A stretch of 64,000 bases of DNA from Bacillota bacterium. Lineage in GTDB: Bacteria; Bacillota; Clostridia; Christensenellales; SZUA-584. Under the pieces are notes generated by a model that saw nothing but the letters and a program-made list of their open reading frames with translations, made no database searches and was not told the origin of the DNA. The stretch is from the NCBI GenBank assembly GCA_023410475.1, contig JAEYPS010000032.1:310001-374000 (forward strand), in the 5' to 3' direction. The position numbers and the translations under genes are program-made. Positions 1 to 9,236 of this stretch are shown piece by piece. Position 1 is the stretch's first letter. Every line of letters starts with the position of its first letter.

Positions 1-543
1 GGCGGCACATACGGCGACCTTAGAGTCGAGAGCGCCAAAGCGATAGCGGCGATGGACTTCCCCGGCAACGCCATAGGCGGCCTCAGCGTAGGCGAGCCTA
101 AACAGGCGATGTACGACATGCTGGATATAACCGTGCCGCATCTGCCCCTTCACAAACCAAGGTATCTTATGGGAGTTGGCACGTTCGACTGCCTAATAGA
201 GGGCGTAGCGCGCGGAGTGGACATGTTCGACTGCGTGCTGCAGACGCGGATAGCGAGGAACGGCACGGCGCTGACGAAGCGCGGAAGGCTCGTGATAAGA
301 AACGCTCAGTATGCAAGGGACTTTACGCCTGTCGACGAAAACTGCGGCTGCTACACGTGCAGGAACTTTACGAGAGCCTATATACGCCATCTTGTAAAGG
401 CGGGAGAGATATTGGGCGCAACGCTGCTCACTATCCATAACGTGCAGGCGACTATAGATTTTGTCAAAGAGATAAGGCGCTCGATAGAATCGGGAGATTT
501 TGCCTCGTTCAAGAGTGAATTTTTTGAGAATTATAAAGCATAA
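1..543 (+). CDS. tgt: Queuine/preQ1 tRNA-guanine transglycosylase, C-terminal part (5' end outside window)
   Basis: The last 180 residues of Tgt, which swaps guanine-34 for preQ1 in GUN-anticodon tRNAs in the cytoplasm. The reading frame is open from base 1, so the start lies upstream. Visible are the GGLSVGEP motif, the nucleophile segment GVDMFDC with its Asp, the tRNA-contact segment QTRIARNG (the family usually has PTR; here Gln replaces Pro), and the zinc site CxCxxC with a distal His in LLTIHN. It ends at a TAA and is followed by yajC, a very common bacterial neighbour. Identification is secure from the motifs. Confidence 0.96.
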   Translation, partial: GGTYGDLRVESAKAIAAMDFPGNAIGGLSVGEPKQAMYDMLDITVPHLPLHKPRYLMGVGTFDCLIEGVARGVDMFDCVLQTRIARNGTALTKRGRLVIRNAQYARDFTPVDENCGCYTCRNFTRAYIRHLVKAGEILGATLLTIHNVQATIDFVKEIRRSIESGDFASFKSEFFENYKA

Positions 544-583
544 ATCTAAAAAAATGGTTGCTATTTCATCATTGCTAATATAG

Positions 584-589
584 TATAAT
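584..589 (+). promoter_or_regulatory. Possible -10 box upstream of yajC
   Basis: TATAAT lies in the 187-bp gap between tgt and yajC. A TTGCTA sits upstream but with a 20-bp spacer, which is too long for a normal sigma-A promoter, so only the -10 is convincing. It may give yajC some transcription independent of tgt. Confidence 0.3.
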
Positions 590-730
590 ACGCGGAAGAT
601 ATGCGAAGTGAAGAGATTTTTTGAAATAACCGGGCAATATGCGTCGAATGTGCATTATATTGGCGGTGGTTTCATTCTTTTTTACTGGTACGAAATATCG
701 TAAAACTCATAAGAAAAGGATGGTGTAACA

Positions 731-1051
731 ATGCCAGCAGGTACGGGGAACGGTTTTATGGAGTTCTTTTCGCAGTACGGAATATTGATAATAATGTTCG
801 CTGCGATCATTCTGCTTATGGTCATCCCTCAGAGGAGAAGAAAAAAGCAGATGCAGGCTATGATGGACAGCATGGCGCCCGGTAAGATGGTAAAGACAAT
901 AGGCGGCTTGTACGGCAAGATAGTCGCTGTAAAGGAAGACCTTGTTACTATTGAAGCAATGCCCGACAAGGTGCGCCTCGTGTTTACAAAGGGAGCTATC
1001 GCGACTGTCGAAGACGCGGAAGTCGAAGAAAACACGCTTGAGAAGAAATAA
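731..1051 (+). CDS. yajC: Preprotein translocase accessory subunit YajC
   Basis: A 106-residue YajC-family protein, which associates with SecDF and the Sec translocon in the cytoplasmic membrane. A single membrane segment at about residues 16-33 is followed by the basic stretch PQRRRKKQ, then the conserved small domain with the core GGLYGKIVAV. An AGGATGG ribosome binding site precedes the ATG. The gene follows tgt, as in many bacteria, and ends 18 bases before a hairpin terminator shared with the convergent rqcH gene. Length and layout are normal for the family. Confidence 0.93.
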   Translation: MPAGTGNGFMEFFSQYGILIIMFAAIILLMVIPQRRRKKQMQAMMDSMAPGKMVKTIGGLYGKIVAVKEDLVTIEAMPDKVRLVFTKGAIATVEDAEVEENTLEKK

Positions 1052-1068
1052 CCTAATCGGAATGCCTG

Positions 1069-1093
1069 AAAAAAGACCTTCGCGGTCTTTTTT
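1069..1093. terminator. Bidirectional terminator between yajC and rqcH
   Basis: The stem AAAAAAGACC / GGTCTTTTTT has a five-base loop. The A-run on one arm and T-run on the other give a U-tract in both directions, so it can end transcripts of the convergent yajC and rqcH genes. Confidence 0.85.
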
Positions 1094-1094
1094 A

Positions 1095-2819
1095 TTATGT
1101 TTTAACCAATAACCTTTCAAGCAGTTCTTTGTCGGGGCTTACGAGTATGGTGTTGTATCGTTCGTATATCACCATGCCGGGTTTTGCGCCAGAGGGCTTG
1201 TGCACGTTTTTAATGCGAGTATAGTCTACCGCTGTCTTGGCTGACCCCTTGGCTTTGCTAAGCGTCGCGGCGACGGTAGCCGCCTCAAAAAGTGTGCTGT
1301 CGGAAAGATCGGCTTTAACACCAGTTACCACTACATGAGAGCCGGGGATGTCTTTAGTGTGAAACCATATGTCTTCATCCGCCGCCTTCGTTGTAAGCGC
1401 GTCGTTCTGACGGTTGTTCTTTCCGGCATAAAACGTGTATCCGTCCGACGATAAAAACCTGTGGGGCGTAGACGGCTTTTCGGTGGCTTTTGTCGCAGCT
1501 GCTTTTGCTGAAATAACGCCCGTCTTTGAAAGCTCGAATTCTGTCTCGGCGAGCTCTTCTATGCTCTCCGACGAGTCAAGCGACACCTGAACGCTTTCGA
1601 GAAAGTTTAACTCTTTCTTGTTCTCATCAATACGCCTCTGGGTGATTTCAACACCCGATTTGAGCTTTGCGTATTTTTTATAATTCACCTGGGCGTTTGC
1701 GGCGGGAGAGAGCCTGGGGTTAAGCTCAATAAGCAGGCTGTCTGCGGTCTCATAGTCTTGCGCGGCAATTGACGTCATGCCTCTTTTTATCCTGTATATG
1801 TTCGCGGTAATGATGTCTGCGTACGTCTTATATTGCTCCGCCTTTTTAGCCTGCTCGAGGGACTCTGTCAGCTTGTGCAAAAGCGTGGAATGCTTCTCCA
1901 TCCTTTTTGATACAAGCTTGTGCAGAGAATCGCGCTTTTTTGTAAATACGCGTATATAATCGAGCCTTTTATAATACTCGTCGGCCATTGCGTTTGCGGT
2001 TTCAAATGTTTGTGTATCGCCTCCGGCCATGCTCTCATATATGAACGGTGAATAGAAATAGGGCGCTGCGCTGGAGTCCTTATACAGAGTCGGAATCTTC
2101 TTCTGCCTGAAAAATTCAAGTATCTGCGCGGCAAGCTTTTCCGGTTCCCTTGGCTGACTCTCATAGCCCGAGGGCATATACCTGTATAATATCTCGTCAG
2201 CCGTCTGCCCCGATACACCCTGCAGAAGCTGAGAGAGATACGATTTTATCTTTTTGTCTCCGCGTTTTTTAAGCATTTCTATAAGCGTCGCTTCCGAAAC
2301 CGTAAGAGGGTTGAGCTTTGACGAGAGCGGAACTTCATAGCTGAGCGAGGGCAGCACGCTTCTCACGCGGCTCTGCACAGGCGATACATGGCGGAGGCTG
2401 TCCATTATAACACCCTTGTCATCTTTGAGTATAATGTTTGAGTATTTGCCCATCAGCTCGCATACGAGCACAAGCTCTCTAGGGAGGCCTATCTCGTCCT
2501 TTGCTTCAAGCGTTATGTTGACTATACGCTCGAGGCCGAGTTGTTCGATCTTCGCTATCTTTGCCCCTGTTATATGCTTTCTCAAAAACATGCAGAACAT
2601 TGGAGGCGTTTTTGGATTTGAGTGTTTCCCGGCGGTCAGATACATGCGCGAGTCCATAGCCCCAGCAGAAATCAACAGCTTTGGGCTCTCTCCCGGCGAG
2701 CGCAGCGACAGCACTACGGTATCGGGCCGCGGCTGGTGCACCTTGTCTATCTTGCACCCTGTTATTTTGTTTTTGGCTTCCTCCACTATGAAATGCAGCG
2801 TAAGTCCGTCGAGCGTCAT
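1095..2819 (-). CDS. rqcH: Ribosome quality-control protein RqcH (NFACT family)
   Basis: A 574-residue NFACT protein. RqcH binds stalled 50S subunits carrying peptidyl-tRNA and directs C-terminal alanine tails for degradation. The order is NFACT-N (about 1-220), coiled coils (about 280-420) and the C-terminal NFACT-R domain with GYTFYAGKNNRQND and DIWFHTKDIPGSHVV. The ATG at 2819 is chosen because GGAGG lies seven bases before it; the frame is open for 21 further codons upstream, but those overlap the promoter. Residues 97-98 are Glu-Arg in GLERIV, where the family usually has Asp-Arg. The gene was formerly annotated as fibronectin-binding protein. Confidence 0.93.
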   Translation of the reverse strand: MTLDGLTLHFIVEEAKNKITGCKIDKVHQPRPDTVVLSLRSPGESPKLLISAGAMDSRMYLTAGKHSNPKTPPMFCMFLRKHITGAKIAKIEQLGLERIVNITLEAKDEIGLPRELVLVCELMGKYSNIILKDDKGVIMDSLRHVSPVQSRVRSVLPSLSYEVPLSSKLNPLTVSEATLIEMLKKRGDKKIKSYLSQLLQGVSGQTADEILYRYMPSGYESQPREPEKLAAQILEFFRQKKIPTLYKDSSAAPYFYSPFIYESMAGGDTQTFETANAMADEYYKRLDYIRVFTKKRDSLHKLVSKRMEKHSTLLHKLTESLEQAKKAEQYKTYADIITANIYRIKRGMTSIAAQDYETADSLLIELNPRLSPAANAQVNYKKYAKLKSGVEITQRRIDENKKELNFLESVQVSLDSSESIEELAETEFELSKTGVISAKAAATKATEKPSTPHRFLSSDGYTFYAGKNNRQNDALTTKAADEDIWFHTKDIPGSHVVVTGVKADLSDSTLFEAATVAATLSKAKGSAKTAVDYTRIKNVHKPSGAKPGMVIYERYNTILVSPDKELLERLLVKT

Positions 2820-2853
2820 TCTTTCCTCCAAATAGCGGTAGCTACAGGATTGT

Positions 2854-2882
2854 ATTATACATTCCGGTGACAATGATTGCAA
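2854..2882 (-). promoter_or_regulatory. Sigma-A-type promoter for rqcH
   Basis: Read on the minus strand: TTGCAA (2882-2877), a 17-bp spacer, then TATAAT (2859-2854). It overlaps the divergent proA promoter, so the two may compete for polymerase. Confidence 0.6.
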
Positions 2883-2895
2883 ACAGTGTTATAAT
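2867..2895 (+). promoter_or_regulatory. Sigma-A-type promoter for proA
   Basis: GTGACA at 2867-2872 (five of six matches to TTGACA), a 17-bp spacer, then a perfect TATAAT at 2890-2895. Transcription should begin near 2902. This rules out the upstream in-frame ATG at 2867 and supports translation from 2927. Confidence 0.7.
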
Positions 2896-2926
2896 TAATG
2901 AAATATCGCTGGAAACGGGTGAGATT

Positions 2927-4162
2927 ATGGAGCATGTAAAAGAAAAAGCATTAAAGGCCAAAGAGGCGTCGGCAAGTCTCGCATATATAGGAACAAACGA
3001 AAAGAACGCCGTGCTTAAAAGCATAGCTGACGCGTTCAGGGAAAACGCCGGATATATACTCTCCGAAAATCAAAAAGATATAGAGGAGGGAAAAAACCGG
3101 GGGATGTCCAAGGCGCTGCTAGACAGGCTGTCTCTTTCCGCCGCGCGAATAGAGGATATGGCTAAAGGGCTCGAGAGCATAGCGCTGCTCGACGACCCGG
3201 TGGGAGAGGTCATTCACACGGCAAAGCGCCCAAACGGCCTGTATATAGGCAAAAAGCGAGTGCCGCTGGGCGTGGTCGGCATAATATATGAGGCGCGGCC
3301 AAACGTTACTTCCGACGCTATTGGGCTTTGCGTTAAAACCGGCAACGCCGTTGTGCTGCGAGGAGGCAGCGACGCCATAAACTCGAACAAAGCGATAACC
3401 AAAACAGCGGAGCGCGCGGCTTACGGCAGCGGGCTTCCCGAAGGCTCCATACAGCTTATAGACGACACGTCGCGAGAGGCGGCCACTTATCTCATGGGGC
3501 TCAATGGTATAATAGACGTTCTTGTGCCGAGAGGCGGGGCGGGGCTTATACAGTCCGTGGTAAAGAACTCCACGATACCCGTTATAGAGACGGGCGTCGG
3601 CAACTGCCACGTGTATATAGACGCAAGCGCCGACCTTGATATGGGCGCGGATATAATTTGGAACGCGAAGACGAGCCGTCCTTCCGTGTGCAACGCGGCG
3701 GAATCCCTTCTTGTGCACGAAGCCGTCGCGGAGGCGTTCCTGCCTATGGCTGCGGAAAAGCTCAAAACCGTCGAGCTTCGCGGTTGCGATAAGACCGCGA
3801 AAATAATCGCCGTGAAACAGGCGAGCGAGGAAGACTATTACACCGAGTATCTCGACTATATACTCGCGATTAAAGTCGTAGGCAGCGTTGACGAAGCGAT
3901 AGACCACATAAACAAGTACGGCACAAAGCATTCAGAGGCAATAGTCACCGAGGATTACAGCAACGCCGAGAAATTTCTCGAACGTGTGGACGCCGCCGCG
4001 GTATACGTGAACGCGTCAACGCGTTTTACGGACGGATTCGAGTTCGGCTTCGGCGCGGAGATAGGCATAAGCACTCAGAAGCTGCACGCAAGAGGCCCGA
4101 TGGGCCTTAGCGAGCTCACGACGTATAAATATATCATCAGAGGAAGCGGCCAGATTCGTTAG
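2927..4162 (+). CDS. proA: Gamma-glutamyl phosphate reductase
   Basis: A 411-residue ProA, which reduces gamma-glutamyl phosphate to glutamate semialdehyde with NADPH in proline synthesis. Aldehyde-dehydrogenase-fold signatures are present: YEARPNVTSDA, VLRGGSDAINSN, the catalytic Cys in SRPSVCNAAE, and the closing segment SEAIVTEDYSNAE. The start at 2927 gives the usual family length and lies just downstream of the promoter, with a GGGTGAG site before it. proB is not adjacent, so the pathway genes are split in this genome. A strong terminator follows. Confidence 0.95.
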   Translation: MEHVKEKALKAKEASASLAYIGTNEKNAVLKSIADAFRENAGYILSENQKDIEEGKNRGMSKALLDRLSLSAARIEDMAKGLESIALLDDPVGEVIHTAKRPNGLYIGKKRVPLGVVGIIYEARPNVTSDAIGLCVKTGNAVVLRGGSDAINSNKAITKTAERAAYGSGLPEGSIQLIDDTSREAATYLMGLNGIIDVLVPRGGAGLIQSVVKNSTIPVIETGVGNCHVYIDASADLDMGADIIWNAKTSRPSVCNAAESLLVHEAVAEAFLPMAAEKLKTVELRGCDKTAKIIAVKQASEEDYYTEYLDYILAIKVVGSVDEAIDHINKYGTKHSEAIVTEDYSNAEKFLERVDAAAVYVNASTRFTDGFEFGFGAEIGISTQKLHARGPMGLSELTTYKYIIRGSGQIR

Positions 4163-4189
4163 CGGCGCATTAAAAGTGGATACAACATT

Positions 4190-4215
4190 AAAGGCTGCGT
4201 TTGCAGCCTTCTTTT
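4190..4215 (+). terminator. proA terminator
   Basis: The stem AAGGCTGC / GCAGCCTT with a GTTT loop is followed by CTTTT. It lies 29 bases after the proA stop and before the convergent argH. Confidence 0.85.
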
Positions 4216-4252
4216 ATCGGTGTTATTAAAAACCGTTTAACTTACAGGAATA

Positions 4253-5631
4253 TTACTGTAAAAGAAATTCCTTTATCTTTGCTATATGCCTTTTAACGCT
4301 GGCCTTGGCCGGGCCTCCGTATACCCGGCGCGTATCGACGCACGTATCAAGCGATACGGCACCATATACATCATCTTCGAATATGGGGGAGAGGCGCTTC
4401 AATTCGTCCATAGACAGCTCTTCAAGAGCTTTGCCGCGCTGCTCGCAGTACAGCACGAGTTGTCCCACTGTTTCATGGGCGTCCCTGAACGGCAAGCCCT
4501 TCTTCGCTAGATAATCCGCGGCGTCAGTGGCGTTCGTAAAGCCGAGGCCGGCGGCCTTTCTCATGCTTTTTGTGTTCCATTCCGCCGTATGTATCATACC
4601 TGTGAACACCGTAAGGCAGCTTGAAAGCGTATCGCAGGCGTCAAACAGCGCTTCCTTGTCTTCCTGCATGTCCTTGTTGTACGCGAGCGGCAGGCCCTTC
4701 ATTACGGTAAGAAGCGTAAAGAGGTTTCCGTATACCCGCCCGGTCTTGCCTCGTATAAGCTCGGCCATGTCGGGATTCTTCTTTTGCGGCATTATGCTCG
4801 AGCCTGTGGAATAAGAATCGCTGAGCCGCACGAACGAAAACTCTCCCGTCGACCACAGCACTATCTCCTCGCAGAAACGCGAAAGGTGCATCATGCACAA
4901 AGAGCAGGCGTGAAGGAAATCGAGAACGAAATCCCTGTCGCTCACGGCGTCCATGCTGTTTCCGGATATCTTGGAAAACCCCAGCTCTTTGGCTACCATG
5001 TCTCTGTCTATCGGGAACGTTGTCGAGCAGACGGCGCCTGAGCCAAGAGGCATGACGTCGGCGGAGTCATAAGCGTTTTCAAAACGCATGCAGTCCCGGA
5101 AGAACATCTCGCAGTACGCCATGATGTGATGCGCGAGCGTAGTGGGCTGTGCCTTTTGAAGATGGGTGAATGCCGGCATAACAGAGTCCGTGTTTTCTTC
5201 GGCTATGTCAGTTAAAGCACGCATAAGCGTTTTTAGATGAGCGGTCATATCGGCGCACGCGTTTTTGATGAACATCCGCATATCGAGTGCGACCTGATCG
5301 TTGCGGCTTCTTGCGGTGTGCAGCTTTTTACCAGCTTCGCCAATGCGCTCCGTCAAAAGACGCTCGACGCTCATGTGTATATCTTCGTCGTTAGGAGAAA
5401 ACGAGATAACGCCGCTTTCAATATCGCCGAGTATTCCGCTCAAACCCGATATTATAGACTCGCTTTCCTGCCTGCTTATGATGCCCGTTTTGCCAAGCAT
5501 CCTCGCGTGCGCGATGCTGCCCTGTATGTCCTCGCGGTACAGCCTGCAGTCGAACGATATAGACGAATGAAACCCGGCGGCGAACTCGTCCGTGTCCGAC
5601 GAGAAACGTCCGCCCCACATCTTTTTGCTCA

Positions 5632-5632
<1 letters not shown>
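4253..5632 (-). CDS. argH: Argininosuccinate lyase
   Basis: A 459-residue ArgH, which splits argininosuccinate to arginine and fumarate in the last step of arginine synthesis. It shows the N-terminal MWGGRFS motif, TARSRNDQVALD, THLQKAQPTTLAHH and the fumarase/lyase signature GSSIMPQKKNPD. Its ATG overlaps the TAA of argG by one base (TAATG), so translation is probably coupled. The frame is open upstream into argG, but MSKKMWGG is the conserved start. Only argG and argH of the pathway are present here. Confidence 0.96.
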
Positions 5633-6840
<1,208 letters not shown>

Positions 6841-6867
6841 AACGTAAACCTCCAAATAATGCTTATA

Positions 6868-6896
6868 ATTATACATAAACGTGTATAAATATGCAA
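6868..6896 (-). promoter_or_regulatory. Promoter of argGH
   Basis: On the minus strand, TTGCAT (6896-6891), a 17-bp spacer and TATAAT (6873-6868). The weak -35 and most of the spacer are covered by the ARG-box-like sequence, as expected for a repressed promoter. Confidence 0.55.
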
Positions 6897-6897
6897 T
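6880..6897. promoter_or_regulatory. ARG box (ArgR/AhrC operator) in the argGH promoter
   Basis: CGTGTATAAATATGCAAT matches the B. subtilis AhrC ARG-box consensus CATGAATAAAAATKCAAK at 15 of 18 positions, recalled from established knowledge. The core TGTATAAATATGCA is nearly palindromic. Its overlap with the spacer and -35 region of argGH fits repression by arginine-bound ArgR/AhrC. Confidence 0.7.
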
Positions 6898-7021
6898 AGC
6901 AAACTTTAATTTTAATCGGCATATTGTTATTATATATTCTATTTATGCTTAAATACACTTTCAAAGCGGCAAAAGCGCGCATCGAAACATAAAAACATAT
7001 CAGTTATAATAGTTTGATGTA

Positions 7022-7171
7022 ATGAAAAAAGCAAAAGCTATCGATAATACTAGTAGTGAATTGCGGCGGGCGTTTATGGAGAAAGCTTTTGGATGTCGGA
7101 AAACAGCGTTAAATCTTATTATGTATATTATGAAAAATCGGTTAACTTTTGTTCCGTTGTCGTTGCATTGA
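7022..7171 (+). CDS. Possible 49-residue ORF in the argG-tig gap
   Basis: The 421-bp gap between argG and tig (6841-7261) has one short ORF that starts MKKAKAIDNTSSELRRAF and ends in a TGA. It is basic and predicted helical. A TATAAT lies at 7005-7010, but the -35 is poor and no convincing ribosome binding site precedes the ATG. It is not recognised and may be chance. The rest of the gap is AT-rich and holds only the argGH control region and the tig leader hairpin. Confidence 0.2.
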   Translation: MKKAKAIDNTSSELRRAFMEKAFGCRKTALNLIMYIMKNRLTFVPLSLH

Positions 7172-7206
7172 ATATTCATATATGTTAATATAAAATTCGG
7201 CATTTT

Positions 7207-7233
7207 GACGGCAGGTTATGATGCCGTCGTTTT
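7207..7233 (+). other. Hairpin in the tig leader
   Basis: GACGGCA (7207-7213) and TGCCGTC (7222-7228) form a seven-pair stem with an eight-base loop, followed by GTTTT. It lies 29 bases before the tig start, just ahead of its ribosome binding site. It could be a weak terminator or attenuator, or an mRNA-stabilising leader structure. Confidence 0.4.
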
Positions 7234-7261
7234 GGGTATTATAAGGCAGGAGGATTTTTAA

Positions 7262-8599
7262 TTGGCGAAGTTGGAGAATGTCGGCGCAAACAAGGTAAAG
7301 GTAGAGATAAATGTATCAGCTGAGGATTTTGCGGATGCGCTGCAGAAGGCATATATAAAGAACAGGGGCAAGTTTGCCGTACAGGGTTTCAGAAAAGGCA
7401 AGGTGCCGATGCCGGTCATAGAAAATTACTACGGAGAAGGCGTATTCTTTGAAGACGCGTTCGAAGTAGTTTTCCCGGGAAGTTATACAAAGGCTGTGGA
7501 CGAGCTTGAGATAGTGCCCGTATCAAAGCCTGATATAGATATAGTAACTATCGGCAAACAGGAAGGCATAGTATATACAGCCGAATTTTTCGTTAAGCCC
7601 GAGATAGAGCTTGGCAAATATAAGGGCGTAAAAGCGGAAAAAGAAGAAGCAAACGTTGACGAGAAGCAGGTAGAAGACGAGCTTTCGCGGCTAGCCGAAC
7701 GCAACGCGAGATGGGTGGACGTCGACAGGGAAGTAAAAGAAAAGGACAAGGCAGTTATCGACTACTCTGGAAGCGTCGACGGGGAGAAGTTCGACGGAGG
7801 AACAGCTGAGAACCAGGTGTTGGAGATAGGCGCGGGGATGTTCATACCCGGCTTCGAAGAGCAGATAATAGGCATGAAAAAGGGCGAGGAAAAGGACATA
7901 AACGTCAAATTCCCCGATGAGTACCGCGCGGAGCATCTTGCCGGGAAAGACGCCGTATTTCATATAAAACTGAACGACGTTAAAGAAAAAGAGCTGCCAG
8001 AGATTAACGACGATTTTGCGCAGGACGTTTCGGAATATGACACCCTCGAGGAATATAAGGCAAGCATAAGGGAACGCCTTTTAAAACACGCCGAGGAGCA
8101 CGCGAAGATACATACCCAGAATAACGTAATCGAAGCGGTGACGAACAACGCAAAAATAGATCTGCCCGAGTGCATGATTGAAAACCAGATAGACAATCAT
8201 ATAAGGCAGGTCGAATACAGCCTTATGTATCAGGGCGTAAAGCTTGAGGATTACCTCAAGATGACGGGCGGAACCATGGAAGAGCTTCGCAAGCAATACC
8301 GCGAGTCTGCGGAGAGAACGGTGAGGGCGCAGCTGGTGGTGGAAGCCGTCAAAAAGGCGGAAGGGATAACGGCCGATGAAGAACAGGTCGAAGAAGAGCT
8401 AAAGAAGAAAGCCGAGTCGGCAAAAAAAGATTTCGAAGAGTTCAAAGCGTCGGTAAAGGAAGAAGAGCTAGAGTATATAAGAGAGGATATTGCTTACGAC
8501 AATACTATAAACTTCCTTGTTGAAAACGCTGTCTTTGAAGCATCCGGGAAAAAAGGCAAAAAGAAAGACGCCGAGAAGGAAAACAATAAAGAAGAATAG
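7262..8599 (+). CDS. tig: Trigger factor (ribosome-bound chaperone, peptidyl-prolyl isomerase)
   Basis: A 445-residue trigger factor, which binds ribosomal protein L23 at the tunnel exit and shields nascent chains. The N-terminal ribosome-binding domain carries GFRKGKVPMPVIENYYG, an FKBP-type domain covers about 155-240 (GFEEQIIGMKKGEEKDI), and a long helical C-terminal domain ends in a Lys/Glu-rich tail. It starts with TTG, eight bases after a perfect AGGAGG, giving MAKLENVG. It heads the tig-clpP-clpX unit, a standard order linking folding with degradation. Confidence 0.96.
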   Translation: MAKLENVGANKVKVEINVSAEDFADALQKAYIKNRGKFAVQGFRKGKVPMPVIENYYGEGVFFEDAFEVVFPGSYTKAVDELEIVPVSKPDIDIVTIGKQEGIVYTAEFFVKPEIELGKYKGVKAEKEEANVDEKQVEDELSRLAERNARWVDVDREVKEKDKAVIDYSGSVDGEKFDGGTAENQVLEIGAGMFIPGFEEQIIGMKKGEEKDINVKFPDEYRAEHLAGKDAVFHIKLNDVKEKELPEINDDFAQDVSEYDTLEEYKASIRERLLKHAEEHAKIHTQNNVIEAVTNNAKIDLPECMIENQIDNHIRQVEYSLMYQGVKLEDYLKMTGGTMEELRKQYRESAERTVRAQLVVEAVKKAEGITADEEQVEEELKKKAESAKKDFEEFKASVKEEELEYIREDIAYDNTINFLVENAVFEASGKKGKKKDAEKENNKEE

Positions 8600-8636
8600 A
8601 ATAGTATAGTATAAGATAACGGAGGGTTTTTTTGAT

Positions 8637-9224
8637 ATGACACTCGTGCCATATGTTATAGAGCAGACAAGCAAAGGCGAAAGAAGCTATGATATATATT
8701 CCCGCTTGCTGAAAGACAGGATTGTATTCGTGACGGGCGAAGTGGAAGATACTATGGCAAACCTTGTGGTTGCGCAGCTGATATTTCTTGAAGCTGAAGA
8801 CCCTGACAAGGATATCTTCCTTTATATCAACAGTCCGGGCGGTTCGGTTACAGCCGGCATGGCTATCTACGACACGATGCAGCATGTAAGATGCGACGTA
8901 TCAACGACTTGCATAGGCATTGCGGCTTCGATGGGTGCCTTTCTGCTTGCGGCGGGAGCAAAAGGAAAGCGTAAAGCGCTTCCTAACAGCGAAGTAATGA
9001 TACACCAGCCTTCGGGCGGAGCGACAGGCCCCGCGACTGATATCCAGATCCACGCGGAGCATATCGTTAATATCAAAAAGAAGATGAACAGGATACTTTC
9101 GGAGAGGACCGGCCAGCCTATAAAGAAGATAGCGGCCGATACGGAAAGAGATAATTTTATGAGCGCCGAGGAGGCGCTGGAGTACGGGATAATCGACGAG
9201 ATAATACAGCCAAGGAACAAGTAG
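8637..9224 (+). CDS. clpP: ATP-dependent Clp protease proteolytic subunit
   Basis: A 195-residue ClpP serine peptidase, which forms the double-heptamer barrel that degrades substrates fed by ClpX. The catalytic triad is visible as Ser98 (GIAASMG), His123 (VMIHQP) and Asp172 (DTERDN). Oxyanion and handle regions (SPGGSVTAGMAIYD) are intact. A GGAGGG site precedes the ATG. It lies 37 bases after tig and 12 before clpX, so the three genes are almost certainly cotranscribed. Confidence 0.97.
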   Translation: MTLVPYVIEQTSKGERSYDIYSRLLKDRIVFVTGEVEDTMANLVVAQLIFLEAEDPDKDIFLYINSPGGSVTAGMAIYDTMQHVRCDVSTTCIGIAASMGAFLLAAGAKGKRKALPNSEVMIHQPSGGATGPATDIQIHAEHIVNIKKKMNRILSERTGQPIKKIAADTERDNFMSAEEALEYGIIDEIIQPRNK

Positions 9225-9236
9225 TTGAGGTGAACA

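Noticed and set aside
3119..3931. A 270-codon open frame on the minus strand inside proA
   Set aside because: It lies opposite a clear proA gene; its composition is that of an antisense shadow, with no ribosome binding site or family match.
7000..7203. A 67-codon minus-strand frame in the argG-tig gap
   Set aside because: No ribosome binding site or conserved feature; AT-rich non-coding DNA gives such frames by chance.
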